A DNA stretch of 32,314 bases from RGIG1993 sp964564225 (GTDB lineage: Bacteria > Bacillota > Clostridia > Oscillospirales > CAG-272): positions 1 to 32,314 of the forward strand of contig CAZMAF010000014.1 in NCBI GenBank assembly GCA_964564225.1. The letters run 5' to 3'. Under the pieces are notes generated by a model that did no database searches, was not told where the DNA came from, and worked only from the letters and a program-made list of their open reading frames with translations. Positions 24,564-32,266 of the stretch are shown here, one piece after another (within the stretch, counting starts at the first letter, position 1; the number at the start of each line of letters is the position of its first letter). The position numbers were made by a program, and so were the translations under genes.

Positions 24564-24825
24564 AAATGAAAAGCGATGACGAAGAGCGATTGCTTATGAA
24601 GGCGTTACAGAGAATTGGCGGTTGGTGCAAGCCATACGGGACAGAGCGATCGGTAGCTTCCGAGCGAGAGGAAGAAAGCGTTTTTGTGAGTAGACCCTCT
24701 CCGTGATGACTGCGTGAACGTCTATGGGCTGTTTGGCTCTGAGGGGTCGGAGGTAATCTTCGGCAATTTGAGTGGTACCGCGGGTTTTTTCCCGTCTCAA
24801 AGTTTTTCTTTGAGGCGGATTTTTT
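24564..24825 (+). promoter_or_regulatory. T-box riboswitch, specifier probably GUA (Val)
   Basis: Uncharged-tRNA-sensing leader of the acyl-CoA synthetase gene. Seen in order: GCGATGACGAAG (base and K-turn), AGAGA and the distal loop TTGGC-GGTTGGTG-GCCA, stem II with GAGTAGACC, the antiterminator TTTGAG-TGGTACC-GCGGG/CCCGT-CTCAAA, and the terminator CCGTCTCAAAG (24792-24802) / CTTTGAGGCGG (24808-24818) plus a U run. Pairing GAAG (24581-24584) with CTTC (24657-24660), and GCTT-TG with CAGAGC, leaves a 9-nt loop strand GATCGGTAG. Counting as in other T-boxes gives GUA at 24653-24655. The conserved GAA before the codon is absent, so the reading is tentative. UGGU in the bulge fits A73 of tRNA-Val and rules out tRNA-Gly. 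Confidence 0.92.
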
Positions 24826-24867
24826 ATTGTCCGTCTCAAAAAACGTACCGAAAAGGATGGATACAAG

Positions 24868-27159
24868 ATGAAACAGGGAATGACAGGACTTGATTACAAG
24901 ATTATGGAAATGGCGCACCGTATTCGTGAGCTTCGCCGTATTATGGGGCTTACGGTTGCGGAAATGGCGATAAAGACCGACGTTTCGATGGAAGAATACC
25001 GCAAATGCGAGCGCGGAGAGTGCGACTTGAATTTTGCATTCATTTATCGTTGCGCGATGGCGTTTGGTGTTAACGTGACCGATATTATCGAAGGATACAG
25101 TCCTACGCTGAAGAGCTATACCGTAACGCGTTCGGGCGCAGGACAGGAGATCGCCGAGGCGCACGGTATGACCTATTACAATATGGCGTACACTTTTAAA
25201 AACCGTATTGCCGAACCGCTGTTCGTGCGCTGTCAGTATGATCCTGCGGCAGAGCAGAGAGACATTGAACTTACGACACACGAGGGTCAGGAGTGTGATC
25301 TTATTATTGAAGGACACCTGATGGTTCAGGTTGGTGAGCATCGTGAGGTGCTTGGCCCCGGTGACAGTATTTATTACGACTCTTCGACACCTCACGGAAT
25401 GATCGCCGTTCAGGGTAAGGACTGTACCTTTTACGCGATCGTTCTGAATCCCTCGACTGAGAAGGGAGATAATTACTCTCCCATTGGCGTTCTTGCCGAG
25501 CCGGTTAAGAATCACCGTGATGACGAGGCGCGTGTTTTTCAGCGTTTTATCGACGTCGTGGAGGACGAAAACGGAACGCCGAGCTCGATTACCTTTAAAA
25601 ATACCGAGCATTTTAATTTTGCTTTTGACATTGTAGATGCGCTTTCGGAGGAAAAGCCCGATAAGCTGGCGATGCTTTACGTTGGTAAAGACAAGAGTGA
25701 GCGGCGCTTTACCTTCCGCGATATGCGCCGTGCTTCTGCACAGTGCGCGAACTATTTCAAGTCGCTCGGTATTAAAAAAGGTGACCGTGTGATGCTCGTT
25801 ATGAAGCGCCATTATCAGTTCTGGTTTGCGATGCTCGGTCTGAATAAGTTGGGCGCGATTGCGATTCCTGCGAGCAATCAGCTTCAGAAGCACGATTTTG
25901 AGTACCGTTTTCGATCGGCAGGCGTGAGAGCCATTATTTGTACAGCGGACGATAACGTTGCTGATCAAGCGGCTCTTGCGGCAGAAAAATGCCCCGAGCT
26001 TGAACATAAGATCATGGTTGGCGGCAAGCGCGAGGGATGGCGTTTCTTTGATGAGGAATATATCCTTTACAGCACGCATTACAACCGTCCCGATAATGCG
26101 CCCGGCGGCGACGATCTGATGCTGATGTTTTTTACTTCGGGTACGTCGGGTTATCCCAAGATCGCGGCGCACAATTATAAGTACGCGCTCGGTCATTTCC
26201 ATACTGCAAAATATTGGCATAACGTAGACCCTGACGGTCTGCATCTGACTATTTCGGATACTGGCTGGGCGAAGGCGATGTGGGGCAAGCTCTACGGTCA
26301 GTGGCTTTGTGAAGCGGCGACCTTCGTTTATGATTTTGACCGTTTTGATGCTGCGGAAATTCTGCCGATGTTTGAAAAGTATGGTATCACGACCTTCTGC
26401 GCGCCGCCTACGATGCTTCGTATGATGATCAAGCAGGATATTTCGAAATATAATCTTTCGAGTGTCAGACACATGACGACGGCAGGTGAAGCTTTGAATC
26501 CTGAGGTCTACCGTCAATTCGAAAAGCTGACGGGGCTTCAAATTCTTGAGGGCTACGGACAGAGCGAAAGCACGATGATGATCGGCAATCTGACCGGTGC
26601 GCCTCACAAGATTGGCTCGATGGGTAAGCCTGCGCCTATTTACAAAATCGGTTTGATGGATGCCGAAGGTAATTTTGTATCGGCGGGTTCTCATGGTGAG
26701 ATCGTGGTTGACGTGCGTAACGGTGCGCCTTGCGGACTTTTTACCGGTTATTACGGCGATCCCGAAAAGACGGCTGAGGCGTGGCACGACGGCTACTATC
26801 ACACGGGTGACGTCGCGTGGTGCGATGAGGACGGCTTCTACTGGTACGTCGGCAGAGTTGACGACGTAATTAAGTCTTCCGGTTACCGTATCGGTCCGTT
26901 TGAGATTGAAAGTGTTATTATGGAGCTTCCTTACGTTCTTGAATGCGGCGTGTCGGCAGCACCCGATGAGGTGCGCGGACAGGTCGTAAAGGCGAGCATC
27001 GTGCTTGTTCCCGGAACGGAGGGCAGTGAAGCACTCAAGAAGGAAATTCAGGAGTACGTCAAGGCACGGACCGCTCCTTATAAGTATCCGAGAATCGTAT
27101 GCTTCCGTGAGTCGCTCCCCAAGACTTCGAGCGGCAAGATACAAAGAAATAAATTATAA
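24868..27159 (+). CDS. HTH-cupin-acyl-CoA synthetase fusion
   Basis: A 763-aa three-part protein. Residues about 12-70 are an XRE-type helix-turn-helix (IRELRRIMGLTVAEMAIKTDVSMEEY). Residues about 115-195 are a cupin (HEGQECDLIIEGHLMV, then LGPGDSIYYDSSTPHGM). From about 220 to the end is an ANL-family acyl-CoA synthetase. Its motifs are T423-S-G-T-S-G-Y-P-K (ATP loop), EGYGQSE, YYHTGDVAW, GRVDDVIKSSGYRIGPFEIES, and the catalytic lysine K757 in LPKTSSGKIQRNKL. It should activate a carboxylic acid to its CoA thioester with ATP. The motifs are of the acetyl/medium-chain (ACS/ACSM) type. AAGGA precedes the ATG. The T-box in front ties expression to starvation for an amino acid. A role in making amino-acid precursors from short or branched acids is my inference; the cupin-HTH part may sense the acid or regulate the gene. 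Confidence 0.88.
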   Translation: MKQGMTGLDYKIMEMAHRIRELRRIMGLTVAEMAIKTDVSMEEYRKCERGECDLNFAFIYRCAMAFGVNVTDIIEGYSPTLKSYTVTRSGAGQEIAEAHGMTYYNMAYTFKNRIAEPLFVRCQYDPAAEQRDIELTTHEGQECDLIIEGHLMVQVGEHREVLGPGDSIYYDSSTPHGMIAVQGKDCTFYAIVLNPSTEKGDNYSPIGVLAEPVKNHRDDEARVFQRFIDVVEDENGTPSSITFKNTEHFNFAFDIVDALSEEKPDKLAMLYVGKDKSERRFTFRDMRRASAQCANYFKSLGIKKGDRVMLVMKRHYQFWFAMLGLNKLGAIAIPASNQLQKHDFEYRFRSAGVRAIICTADDNVADQAALAAEKCPELEHKIMVGGKREGWRFFDEEYILYSTHYNRPDNAPGGDDLMLMFFTSGTSGYPKIAAHNYKYALGHFHTAKYWHNVDPDGLHLTISDTGWAKAMWGKLYGQWLCEAATFVYDFDRFDAAEILPMFEKYGITTFCAPPTMLRMMIKQDISKYNLSSVRHMTTAGEALNPEVYRQFEKLTGLQILEGYGQSESTMMIGNLTGAPHKIGSMGKPAPIYKIGLMDAEGNFVSAGSHGEIVVDVRNGAPCGLFTGYYGDPEKTAEAWHDGYYHTGDVAWCDEDGFYWYVGRVDDVIKSSGYRIGPFEIESVIMELPYVLECGVSAAPDEVRGQVVKASIVLVPGTEGSEALKKEIQEYVKARTAPYKYPRIVCFRESLPKTSSGKIQRNKL

Positions 27160-27163
27160 TATT

Positions 27164-27202
27164 AAAACCCCGAATTTGCAAAGAACGCAAATTCGGGGTT
27201 TT
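27164..27202. terminator. Bidirectional terminator after the acyl-CoA synthetase
   Basis: A perfect 16-bp stem AAAACCCCGAATTTGC (27164-27179) / GCAAATTCGGGGTTTT (27187-27202), 7-nt loop. It serves the plus-strand ligase gene and the minus-strand protease gene. Confidence 0.9.
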
Positions 27203-27222
27203 ATTTGCTTGTAAGAGGATTG

Positions 27223-28533
27223 TTACGGAGCTTTCGTGGTGTTACTGTCTGTGAACACGCCGCTGAACACGACTTCTTCGCCGTCGCGCAGAACGGTGAT
27301 CGTGATTGTGTCGCCTACACGCGCTTTCAGCATCAGGTCGATCAGTTCGTACTGACGGAAGATCGTGAGTTCCTCCTGATCGTTAAGTTTGATTTTTTTC
27401 AGAATATCGCCCGCCTTCAGAACGTCCTTGGCGAGGGAGCTTTCACTGACTTCGATGATTGTGACCTCGTCGTAAAGCGTAATGTTACCGCTCTCTGCAT
27501 CATACTCTGCGTGAGAGTCGGTTGTCTGTACGGTAATACCGACAAGGCATTTGATGACCGAGGTATTATTCTTGCCGTCGCAGTGATCGAGGATGTTTTC
27601 GGCGCAGTAGACGGCGATATTCGAGGGAATTGCGTAGCCGATATCGTCTACCGAAAGGCTCTTGGTTTTGGCGTTAACGATACCGATGAGTTCGCCCTTT
27701 TCATTGAAAAGTCCGCCGCCTGAGTTGCCTTCGTTAACTGCAGTGTCGATTCGGATAACGCGCATAGTGATCGAAGTACCGCTGCCGTCGATTGCCGACA
27801 TCGTGATATTTTCCGATTCAACCGAAACGATACCCGACGTGACCGACGTTCCCATACCTTCGGGGTTGCCAATGGCGATGGCTCGGATACCGGGAAGAAT
27901 GAGATTGGAGTCAGCAATCTTGATAGCCGTGCAGTCTGAATTTTTGATGCGATCGTCATTCGTGATTTTCAGAACGGCAATGTCGTAGGTCATAGAACCG
28001 CCGATAAATTCTGCCTGGATACCCGTTTCGTTCATTGTATCACTGCCTGCAAAGTAGCCGCCGTAGAGATAGACACGGATATTGGGGCTGATTTTGCTGT
28101 CGCCTTCGGCAGATGAGGAGTATATGACGTGATAATTCGTGATAATATAAGCGTTACCGGCTTCCTTATTTATCTTGTAGATGACACCAGAGCCCGCCGA
28201 ATAGCCGCTGGTGTTGCCTGTGCGAGGATATTCGCAGTAGATTGATACCGATGCGAGCAGGGCTTCATTGATGTTGCGGCGGTAGTCTTCGTCGGCACTG
28301 CTGCTTGCTGAACCGTTTGCGCCGTCCTTGCCGTCATTTCCGTCCAGCCCCTTCAGAGAAGCGAGCCATTCGGCTTCGCTGCCGACAAATCCGTTTTGCA
28401 GAGCGATCTCGTAGGCGGAAAGTCCTGCATTGCTATAAAAGATGCTGCTATCGCAAGCGGTAAACAGCGTTACTGCCAAGAGAAGCAGGATAATTGCAAA
28501 TAAGATTGAGTTAAAAATCTTAAGTTTTTTCAT
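27223..28533 (-). CDS. HtrA/DegP-like serine protease lipoprotein
   Basis: An exported quality-control protease of 436 aa. It starts with a lipoprotein signal (LFTAC, lipid cysteine C27), so it should sit on the outer face of the membrane. Residues about 38-62 carry the surface motif AYEIALQNGFVGSEAEWLAS, followed by a short collagen-like stretch GLDGNDGKDGANG. The trypsin-like domain has the full triad: H135 (NYHVIY), D184 (MTYDIAVLKI) and S271 (GNSGGGL). The C-terminal part, from VGITVQTTD to the end, is a PDZ domain (VLKAGDILKKIKLND). HtrA proteins usually have a simple membrane anchor; a lipid anchor plus collagen-like spacer is unusual. AAAGGAAC precedes the ATG and a strong promoter lies upstream. 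Confidence 0.93.
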   Translation of the reverse strand: MKKLKIFNSILFAIILLLLAVTLFTACDSSIFYSNAGLSAYEIALQNGFVGSEAEWLASLKGLDGNDGKDGANGSASSSADEDYRRNINEALLASVSIYCEYPRTGNTSGYSAGSGVIYKINKEAGNAYIITNYHVIYSSSAEGDSKISPNIRVYLYGGYFAGSDTMNETGIQAEFIGGSMTYDIAVLKITNDDRIKNSDCTAIKIADSNLILPGIRAIAIGNPEGMGTSVTSGIVSVESENITMSAIDGSGTSITMRVIRIDTAVNEGNSGGGLFNEKGELIGIVNAKTKSLSVDDIGYAIPSNIAVYCAENILDHCDGKNNTSVIKCLVGITVQTTDSHAEYDAESGNITLYDEVTIIEVSESSLAKDVLKAGDILKKIKLNDQEELTIFRQYELIDLMLKARVGDTITITVLRDGEEVVFSGVFTDSNTTKAP

Positions 28534-28570
28534 TCTTAATGTTCCTTTACTATAGAGATAACATTTGCAA

Positions 28571-28593
28571 ATACCGTTTTAAATAAACGGTAT
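28571..28593 (-). other. Hairpin in the leader of the HtrA-like gene
   Basis: ATACCGTTT (28571-28579) and AAACGGTAT (28585-28593) form a 9-bp stem with a 5-nt loop, about 40 nt before the ATG. There is no proper U tract, so it is more likely an mRNA-stability or regulatory hairpin than a terminator. Confidence 0.5.
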
Positions 28594-28622
28594 CTTTGAA
28601 AAATGTTTCTGAAATTATTTAC

Positions 28623-28651
28623 AGTATACCATAAGGCGCTTGAAATGTCAA
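28623..28651 (-). promoter_or_regulatory. Sigma-A promoter of the HtrA-like gene
   Basis: On the minus strand TTGACA (28651-28646), 17 bp, TATACT (28628-28623). It is near consensus and lies just downstream of the site-2 protease gene stop codon. Confidence 0.88.
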
Positions 28652-28672
28652 TTGTTTTCGCCAACTCTTCAG

Positions 28673-29185
28673 TTAACCTTCATGTTTTATGCTCTCAAAA
28701 AACAGGGTGAGCGCCATTAAAAAAAAGGAAGGCGATCCGTTTGTCCAAAGAAACAGATATGCGCCGAGTAACCAGAGGACAAGGAGTGTGAATTCGGATA
28801 CGACGCGGGATACGGTTTCAGCTTTTGGAGTGGGCAGAAAAAAAGAGAGGGTGGCGTTCATCATACGTCCGCCGTCGAGGGTAGCGATGGGCAGAAGATT
28901 GAATAGCGACAGCGAGAGGGTAATTGTTTGAAAAAGGGGAAGCTCTCCGCTAAATTGTGCCGCCGCGTAGCCGATCATGCCTAAGAAAGGTCCGAAAGCA
29001 GCTACCGTAAATGAAGCGATAGGCGAGGGGAGTCGTGAGTGAGTAAGCGTGATACCGAAGGGCGAAAAACGCGCCTTTTCAATGCGCGCGTGAAAGAGGG
29101 TAAGGGCAAATAGATGTCCGCATTCGTGAAGGAGTACGGCGGCAAGAAAGGAAAGAATGATCATAGCGCCTTCTTTTTTACTCAT
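28673..29185 (-). CDS. Site-2-type intramembrane metalloprotease (M50, SpoIVFB-like)
   Basis: A 170-aa membrane zinc protease that cleaves substrates within or near the membrane. The zinc motif H20-E21-C-G-H24 is in the first helix (LLHECGHLFAL), and the second ligand motif N-LLPIATLDGGR lies in a later helix. The size and the order of helices fit the compact SpoIVFB-like group rather than the larger PDZ-containing RseP group. The substrate is unknown; an anti-sigma or sporulation precursor would be usual. The ATG at 29185 has no visible ribosome site; ATG at 29164 has GAAGG only 4 nt upstream, so the start is uncertain. It lies between the ackA terminator and the HtrA promoter, and its own promoter was not found. 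Confidence 0.85.
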   Translation of the reverse strand: MSKKEGAMIILSFLAAVLLHECGHLFALTLFHARIEKARFSPFGITLTHSRLPSPIASFTVAAFGPFLGMIGYAAAQFSGELPLFQTITLSLSLFNLLPIATLDGGRMMNATLSFFLPTPKAETVSRVVSEFTLLVLWLLGAYLFLWTNGSPSFFLMALTLFFESIKHEG

Positions 29186-29204
29186 CTATATGCAGGTTTT
29201 ATAT

Positions 29205-29235
29205 AAAAAAACACCCGATTCTGATCGGGTGTTTT
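29205..29235 (-). terminator. Terminator of ackA
   Basis: AAAACACCCGAT (29208-29219) pairs with ATCGGGTGTTTT (29224-29235), loop TCTG, with a T run on the minus strand. It lies about 80 nt after the ackA stop; that short 3' region holds nothing else I recognise. Confidence 0.88.
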
Positions 29236-29315
29236 GAGGTTGTTGGGATATGAGAGACTCAGGCAACATTGCTTTCCTGATAGCTTGTGCAGTATTCGTG
29301 CTCGTTGATATCGGT

Positions 29316-30533
29316 TTACAGCTTCGATACGATTTCGGCGGTATCCTGTGCGATAACGAGCTCCTCATTGGTGGGAATGAGGTATACGAGAACCTTGGAA
29401 TTTTCGGTCGAAAGCTTTACGATATTCGACTGACGGAGCATCTTGGTATTGAGCTCCTTGTCAATTTCTACGCCGAAATAGGTGAGATTTTCGCAAACCT
29501 TTTCGCGAAGACGGGGGTTGTTTTCGCCAAGACCCGCGGTGAAGACGATAGCGTCAAGTCCGTCCATAGCGGCGGTGTATGCGCCGATGTATTTCTTGAT
29601 CTGATAAAAAAGCACCTTTGATGCGAGGTCGCAATTTTTGTAGTTGGGGTCTTCAGGACCGCGCGCGATGGTTGCTTCGATGTCGCGGGAGTCGGTGTGA
29701 CCCGTCGTGCCGAGAAAGCCGCACTTTTTGTTCATGAAGTCGCTCATTTCATCGGGTGTAAAGCCTTTTTTGTTCATGATGTAAGGAACGATGGCGGGGT
29801 CGATTGAGCCGCAACGAGTACCCATTTCTACGCCATCGAGGGGGGTGAAGCCCATCGAGGTGTCGATGACCTTGCCGTCTTTAACGGCAGAAATCGAGGA
29901 GCCGTTGCCGAGGTGGCAGGTAACAATTTTCGTGCTTTCCGTTTTGCCCAAAATTTCGCACATGATGCGCGAAACGTAGCGGTGGGATGTGCCATGCGCA
30001 CCGTAGCGACGAACCTTATAGGTGTCGTAGATTTCCTTGGTGAGCGGATAGTAGTACGCTTCCTCGGGCATCGTCTGATGAAAAGCGGTATCAAAAACGA
30101 GTACCTGAGGAACGTTTGGCATAACCTCGGTGCAGCCTGCAATGCCCATCAGGTGCGCACCGGTGTGAAGGGGCGCAAAGTCTCGGCAAAGCTCGAGCTT
30201 TTCGAGAACTTCGGGAGTAACGAGACAGCTTTCGGAATAGTAGGGACCGCCGTGGACGACGCGGTGACCGACGGCTTCGATCTCAGCCATATCCTTGATG
30301 CAACCGGTTTCGGAATCGGTGAGCGCCGATACAACGTATTTCATAGCTACTGCATGGTTGGGCATTTCATGTTCGCCCGTGATTTTCTTACCGTCAGCGG
30401 TTTTGTGCTCAATTACCGAGCCTGCCTGACCGATTCTTTCGCAGATACCCTTTGCCTTGAGTTCGCCTGTAGAGGTTTCGATGAGCTGATACTTCAGCGA
30501 GGAAGAGCCTGCATTGACAACAAGTACGTTCAT
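29316..30533 (-). CDS. ackA: Acetate kinase
   Basis: Converts acetyl phosphate and ADP to acetate and ATP (405 aa), the main energy-yielding step of acetate fermentation; reversible. Family signatures: N-terminal VLVVNAGSSSLKYQL, VGHRVVHGGPYY, FDTAFHQTMP, YGAHGTSHRYV, HLGNGSSISAV, and the C-terminal FTAGLGENNPRLRE with LIPTNEELVIAQD. All are intact. I choose ATG 30533 because AGGAG lies 10 nt upstream and homologues start MxVLVxNxGSSS; the ATG at 30542 would leave only 1 nt after AGGAG. No phosphotransacetylase gene is adjacent. It is divergent from tmcAL, whose product uses acetate. Confidence 0.97.
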   Translation of the reverse strand: MNVLVVNAGSSSLKYQLIETSTGELKAKGICERIGQAGSVIEHKTADGKKITGEHEMPNHAVAMKYVVSALTDSETGCIKDMAEIEAVGHRVVHGGPYYSESCLVTPEVLEKLELCRDFAPLHTGAHLMGIAGCTEVMPNVPQVLVFDTAFHQTMPEEAYYYPLTKEIYDTYKVRRYGAHGTSHRYVSRIMCEILGKTESTKIVTCHLGNGSSISAVKDGKVIDTSMGFTPLDGVEMGTRCGSIDPAIVPYIMNKKGFTPDEMSDFMNKKCGFLGTTGHTDSRDIEATIARGPEDPNYKNCDLASKVLFYQIKKYIGAYTAAMDGLDAIVFTAGLGENNPRLREKVCENLTYFGVEIDKELNTKMLRQSNIVKLSTENSKVLVYLIPTNEELVIAQDTAEIVSKL

Positions 30534-30595
30534 AGTTTTCATTCTCCTGATTGACATTTATTTGTTTTTATGTTAAAATATTCTACACGAAAATC

Positions 30596-30624
30596 ATTAT
30601 AATATTTTTTTGAATAATTTACAA
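30596..30624 (-). promoter_or_regulatory. Sigma-A promoter of ackA
   Basis: On the minus strand TTGTAA (30624-30619), 17 bp, TATAAT (30601-30596), about 63 nt before the ackA ATG. The region is very AT-rich. Confidence 0.7.
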
Positions 30625-30672
30625 GTGGATTTTTGAAATTTTTAACATTTTTTTAAGAATTTGTGTGAGAAT

Positions 30673-31791
30673 ATGATAACAGTCGGTATTATTGCGGAGT
30701 ATAATCCCTTTCATAATGGGCATAAACGGCAGATCGAGGCAGTGCGGCGGCAGTTTGACGGTGACGTGACTGTCATTGCGCTGATGAGCGGTAATTTCGT
30801 GCAGCGCGGTGAGTTCGCCGTATTGCCAAAGGGATACCGCGCGAAGGCGGCGCTTCTTGGAGGCGTTGATCTTGTGCTGGAATATCCCTATCCTTGGTCG
30901 GGTGCATCTGCCGAGATCTTTGCGGCAGGGGGCGTTGCGATTTTATCGGCACTTGGTGTGGAGTATCTTGCTTTTGGCAGTGAATGCGGTGAGCTTTCGC
31001 ATCTGTCACTTCAGGCAGATCGGCTATTATCGGAAGAGTTTGAGGAGGCGCTTTCTTCATCGCTTCGGAACGCTCCTGAGATTTCTTATGCAGTTCAGCG
31101 CGAAGCGGTCTATCGCTCGCTTTACAGGGAAGAGCTGTCAAAACGCGCCAACGATATTCTGGGCATATCGTATCTGATGGCGCTTAAAAAGCAAAAAAGT
31201 GTGATGAAGCCGTTGGTAATTAAACGTGAGGGCTTTGAGAGCGCGACGGCATCAAGAGCGGCATACCGAAATGAAAATTGTGAAGAATTGAGCAACCTTG
31301 TTCCGCAAGTCAGTCAAACTATCCTGCAAGAACAAAAGGCGGTTTCCATGACGACGCTGGAAAAGGCGATCTTAATGCATCTTCGCCTTTCGCGTCGTGA
31401 GGATTTTCCGGACATCGCCGAGCTTTCGGATGATCTTTGTTACCGTATGCTTGACGCGGCTGAAAAGCATGATACGCTTGATTCTTTTTTGGAAGCGGTT
31501 GCGAGTAAATCTTATACGAATGCCCGCGTGCGCCGTGCGCTTCTTGCGATGCTGTTTGGGCTTCGCCGTGAGCGTTTGTCGGAAAGCCCGTTATTTACAC
31601 GACTTCTTGCGGCAAATGTGAAAGGACGGCGGTTTCTTGACGGCGCAGCGTTTCTTGTTCTGACTCGGGCAGGGGATTCGGTTCGCTACGGCAAAGCCGT
31701 TCGGGAGCAGGTGACATTTGCTGATCGCGCAGATCGTATTTTCCGTATGGCAGATAGCAATGAAGCGATCTATAAGCCCTTCATTTTATGA
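30673..31791 (+). CDS. tmcAL: TmcAL, tRNA(Met) cytidine acetate ligase
   Basis: Makes N4-acetylcytidine at the wobble position of elongator tRNA-Met, using ATP and free acetate rather than acetyl-CoA. The N terminus has the nucleotidyltransferase motif GIIAEYNPFHNGH, followed by VIALMSGNFVQRGEFA and VLEYPYPWSGASAE, all typical of this family (formerly YlbM). The rest, including RANDILGISYL and NLVPQVSQTIL, matches the tRNA-binding part. I start at ATG 30673 (372 aa), not TTG 30661; the ribosome site is weak. No certain promoter was found in the short divergent gap. Neighbouring ackA produces the acetate that it needs. Confidence 0.9.
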   Translation: MITVGIIAEYNPFHNGHKRQIEAVRRQFDGDVTVIALMSGNFVQRGEFAVLPKGYRAKAALLGGVDLVLEYPYPWSGASAEIFAAGGVAILSALGVEYLAFGSECGELSHLSLQADRLLSEEFEEALSSSLRNAPEISYAVQREAVYRSLYREELSKRANDILGISYLMALKKQKSVMKPLVIKREGFESATASRAAYRNENCEELSNLVPQVSQTILQEQKAVSMTTLEKAILMHLRLSRREDFPDIAELSDDLCYRMLDAAEKHDTLDSFLEAVASKSYTNARVRRALLAMLFGLRRERLSESPLFTRLLAANVKGRRFLDGAAFLVLTRAGDSVRYGKAVREQVTFADRADRIFRMADSNEAIYKPFIL

Positions 31792-31807
31792 TTTCTTTGA
31801 AAAATGC

Positions 31808-31836
31808 TTGACAAACGGGTGTTTTTGATATATAAT
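31808..31836 (+). promoter_or_regulatory. Consensus sigma-A promoter of the 111-aa gene
   Basis: TTGACA (31808-31813), 17 bp, TATAAT (31831-31836). This is a perfect match to consensus, implying high expression of a small gene. Confidence 0.92.
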
Positions 31837-31883
31837 GACTTAAATAGTGATACGTTTGAAGATAGATGAAGGAGATTTTTGTA

Positions 31884-32219
31884 ATGGCATACAATGTTGA
31901 AAGCACCGTTAAGGGTAGTTACACGATCTACCGCAATATGCCGCTCGTTCGTGAGGGCAATCTGCTTTATTACGGTGATATGGACAATAAATACGTTCTT
32001 TTTATGATGATTCTTACCGAAAAGGAAGTGAAAACGCCGAGCGGTAAGGTTGTGAAAGTACCGGAAAACATTTTGGGACAGATTCTTCTGACCGATTCCG
32101 CTGTTTCCGAAGCGGACCGTATGGTAAAGATGTTTACCGATAAGCAGGGACTTTTTGCGGCGCTTGATTTCGGTATCTCTCAGCTTGAGCGTTATAACAG
32201 GAAATCCAAGGCTTCCTGA
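31884..32219 (+). CDS. Small conserved-looking protein of unknown function
   Basis: I do not recognise this 111-aa protein. It starts at ATG 31884 with AAGGAG 9 nt upstream; the in-frame ATG at 31866 would use none. It has no signal peptide and no membrane helix. The first half is beta-strand-like with Tyr-rich hydrophobic stretches (GSYTIYRNMPLVREGNLLYY, KYVLFMMIL). It is followed by a Lys-rich turn (KTPSGKVVKVP) and a helical second half ending in Arg/Lys. It has a perfect consensus promoter and a strong terminator, which suggests an abundant cytoplasmic protein with a housekeeping or stress role. No function is proposed. Confidence 0.75.
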   Translation: MAYNVESTVKGSYTIYRNMPLVREGNLLYYGDMDNKYVLFMMILTEKEVKTPSGKVVKVPENILGQILLTDSAVSEADRMVKMFTDKQGLFAALDFGISQLERYNRKSKAS

Positions 32220-32266
32220 CATTTAAAAGCGATCGGTATTGGTCAGACGTGCTAAAGGACAGTTTT

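Noticed and set aside
24651..24659. Other specifier readings in the second T-box: GGU (Gly), AGC (Ser), AUC (Ile)
   Set aside because: Gly is excluded by the UGGU bulge (tRNA-Gly needs a different base 73). Ser and Ile do not fit the 9-nt loop register set by the two helices. They stay possible alternatives to GUA.
24280..27144. Long minus-strand open frame (954 codons) antisense to the acyl-CoA synthetase
   Set aside because: It lies opposite a gene with all ANL-family motifs and runs through the T-box and promoter. Its composition (His, Arg, Asn rich) has no recognisable domain, and there is no ribosome site.
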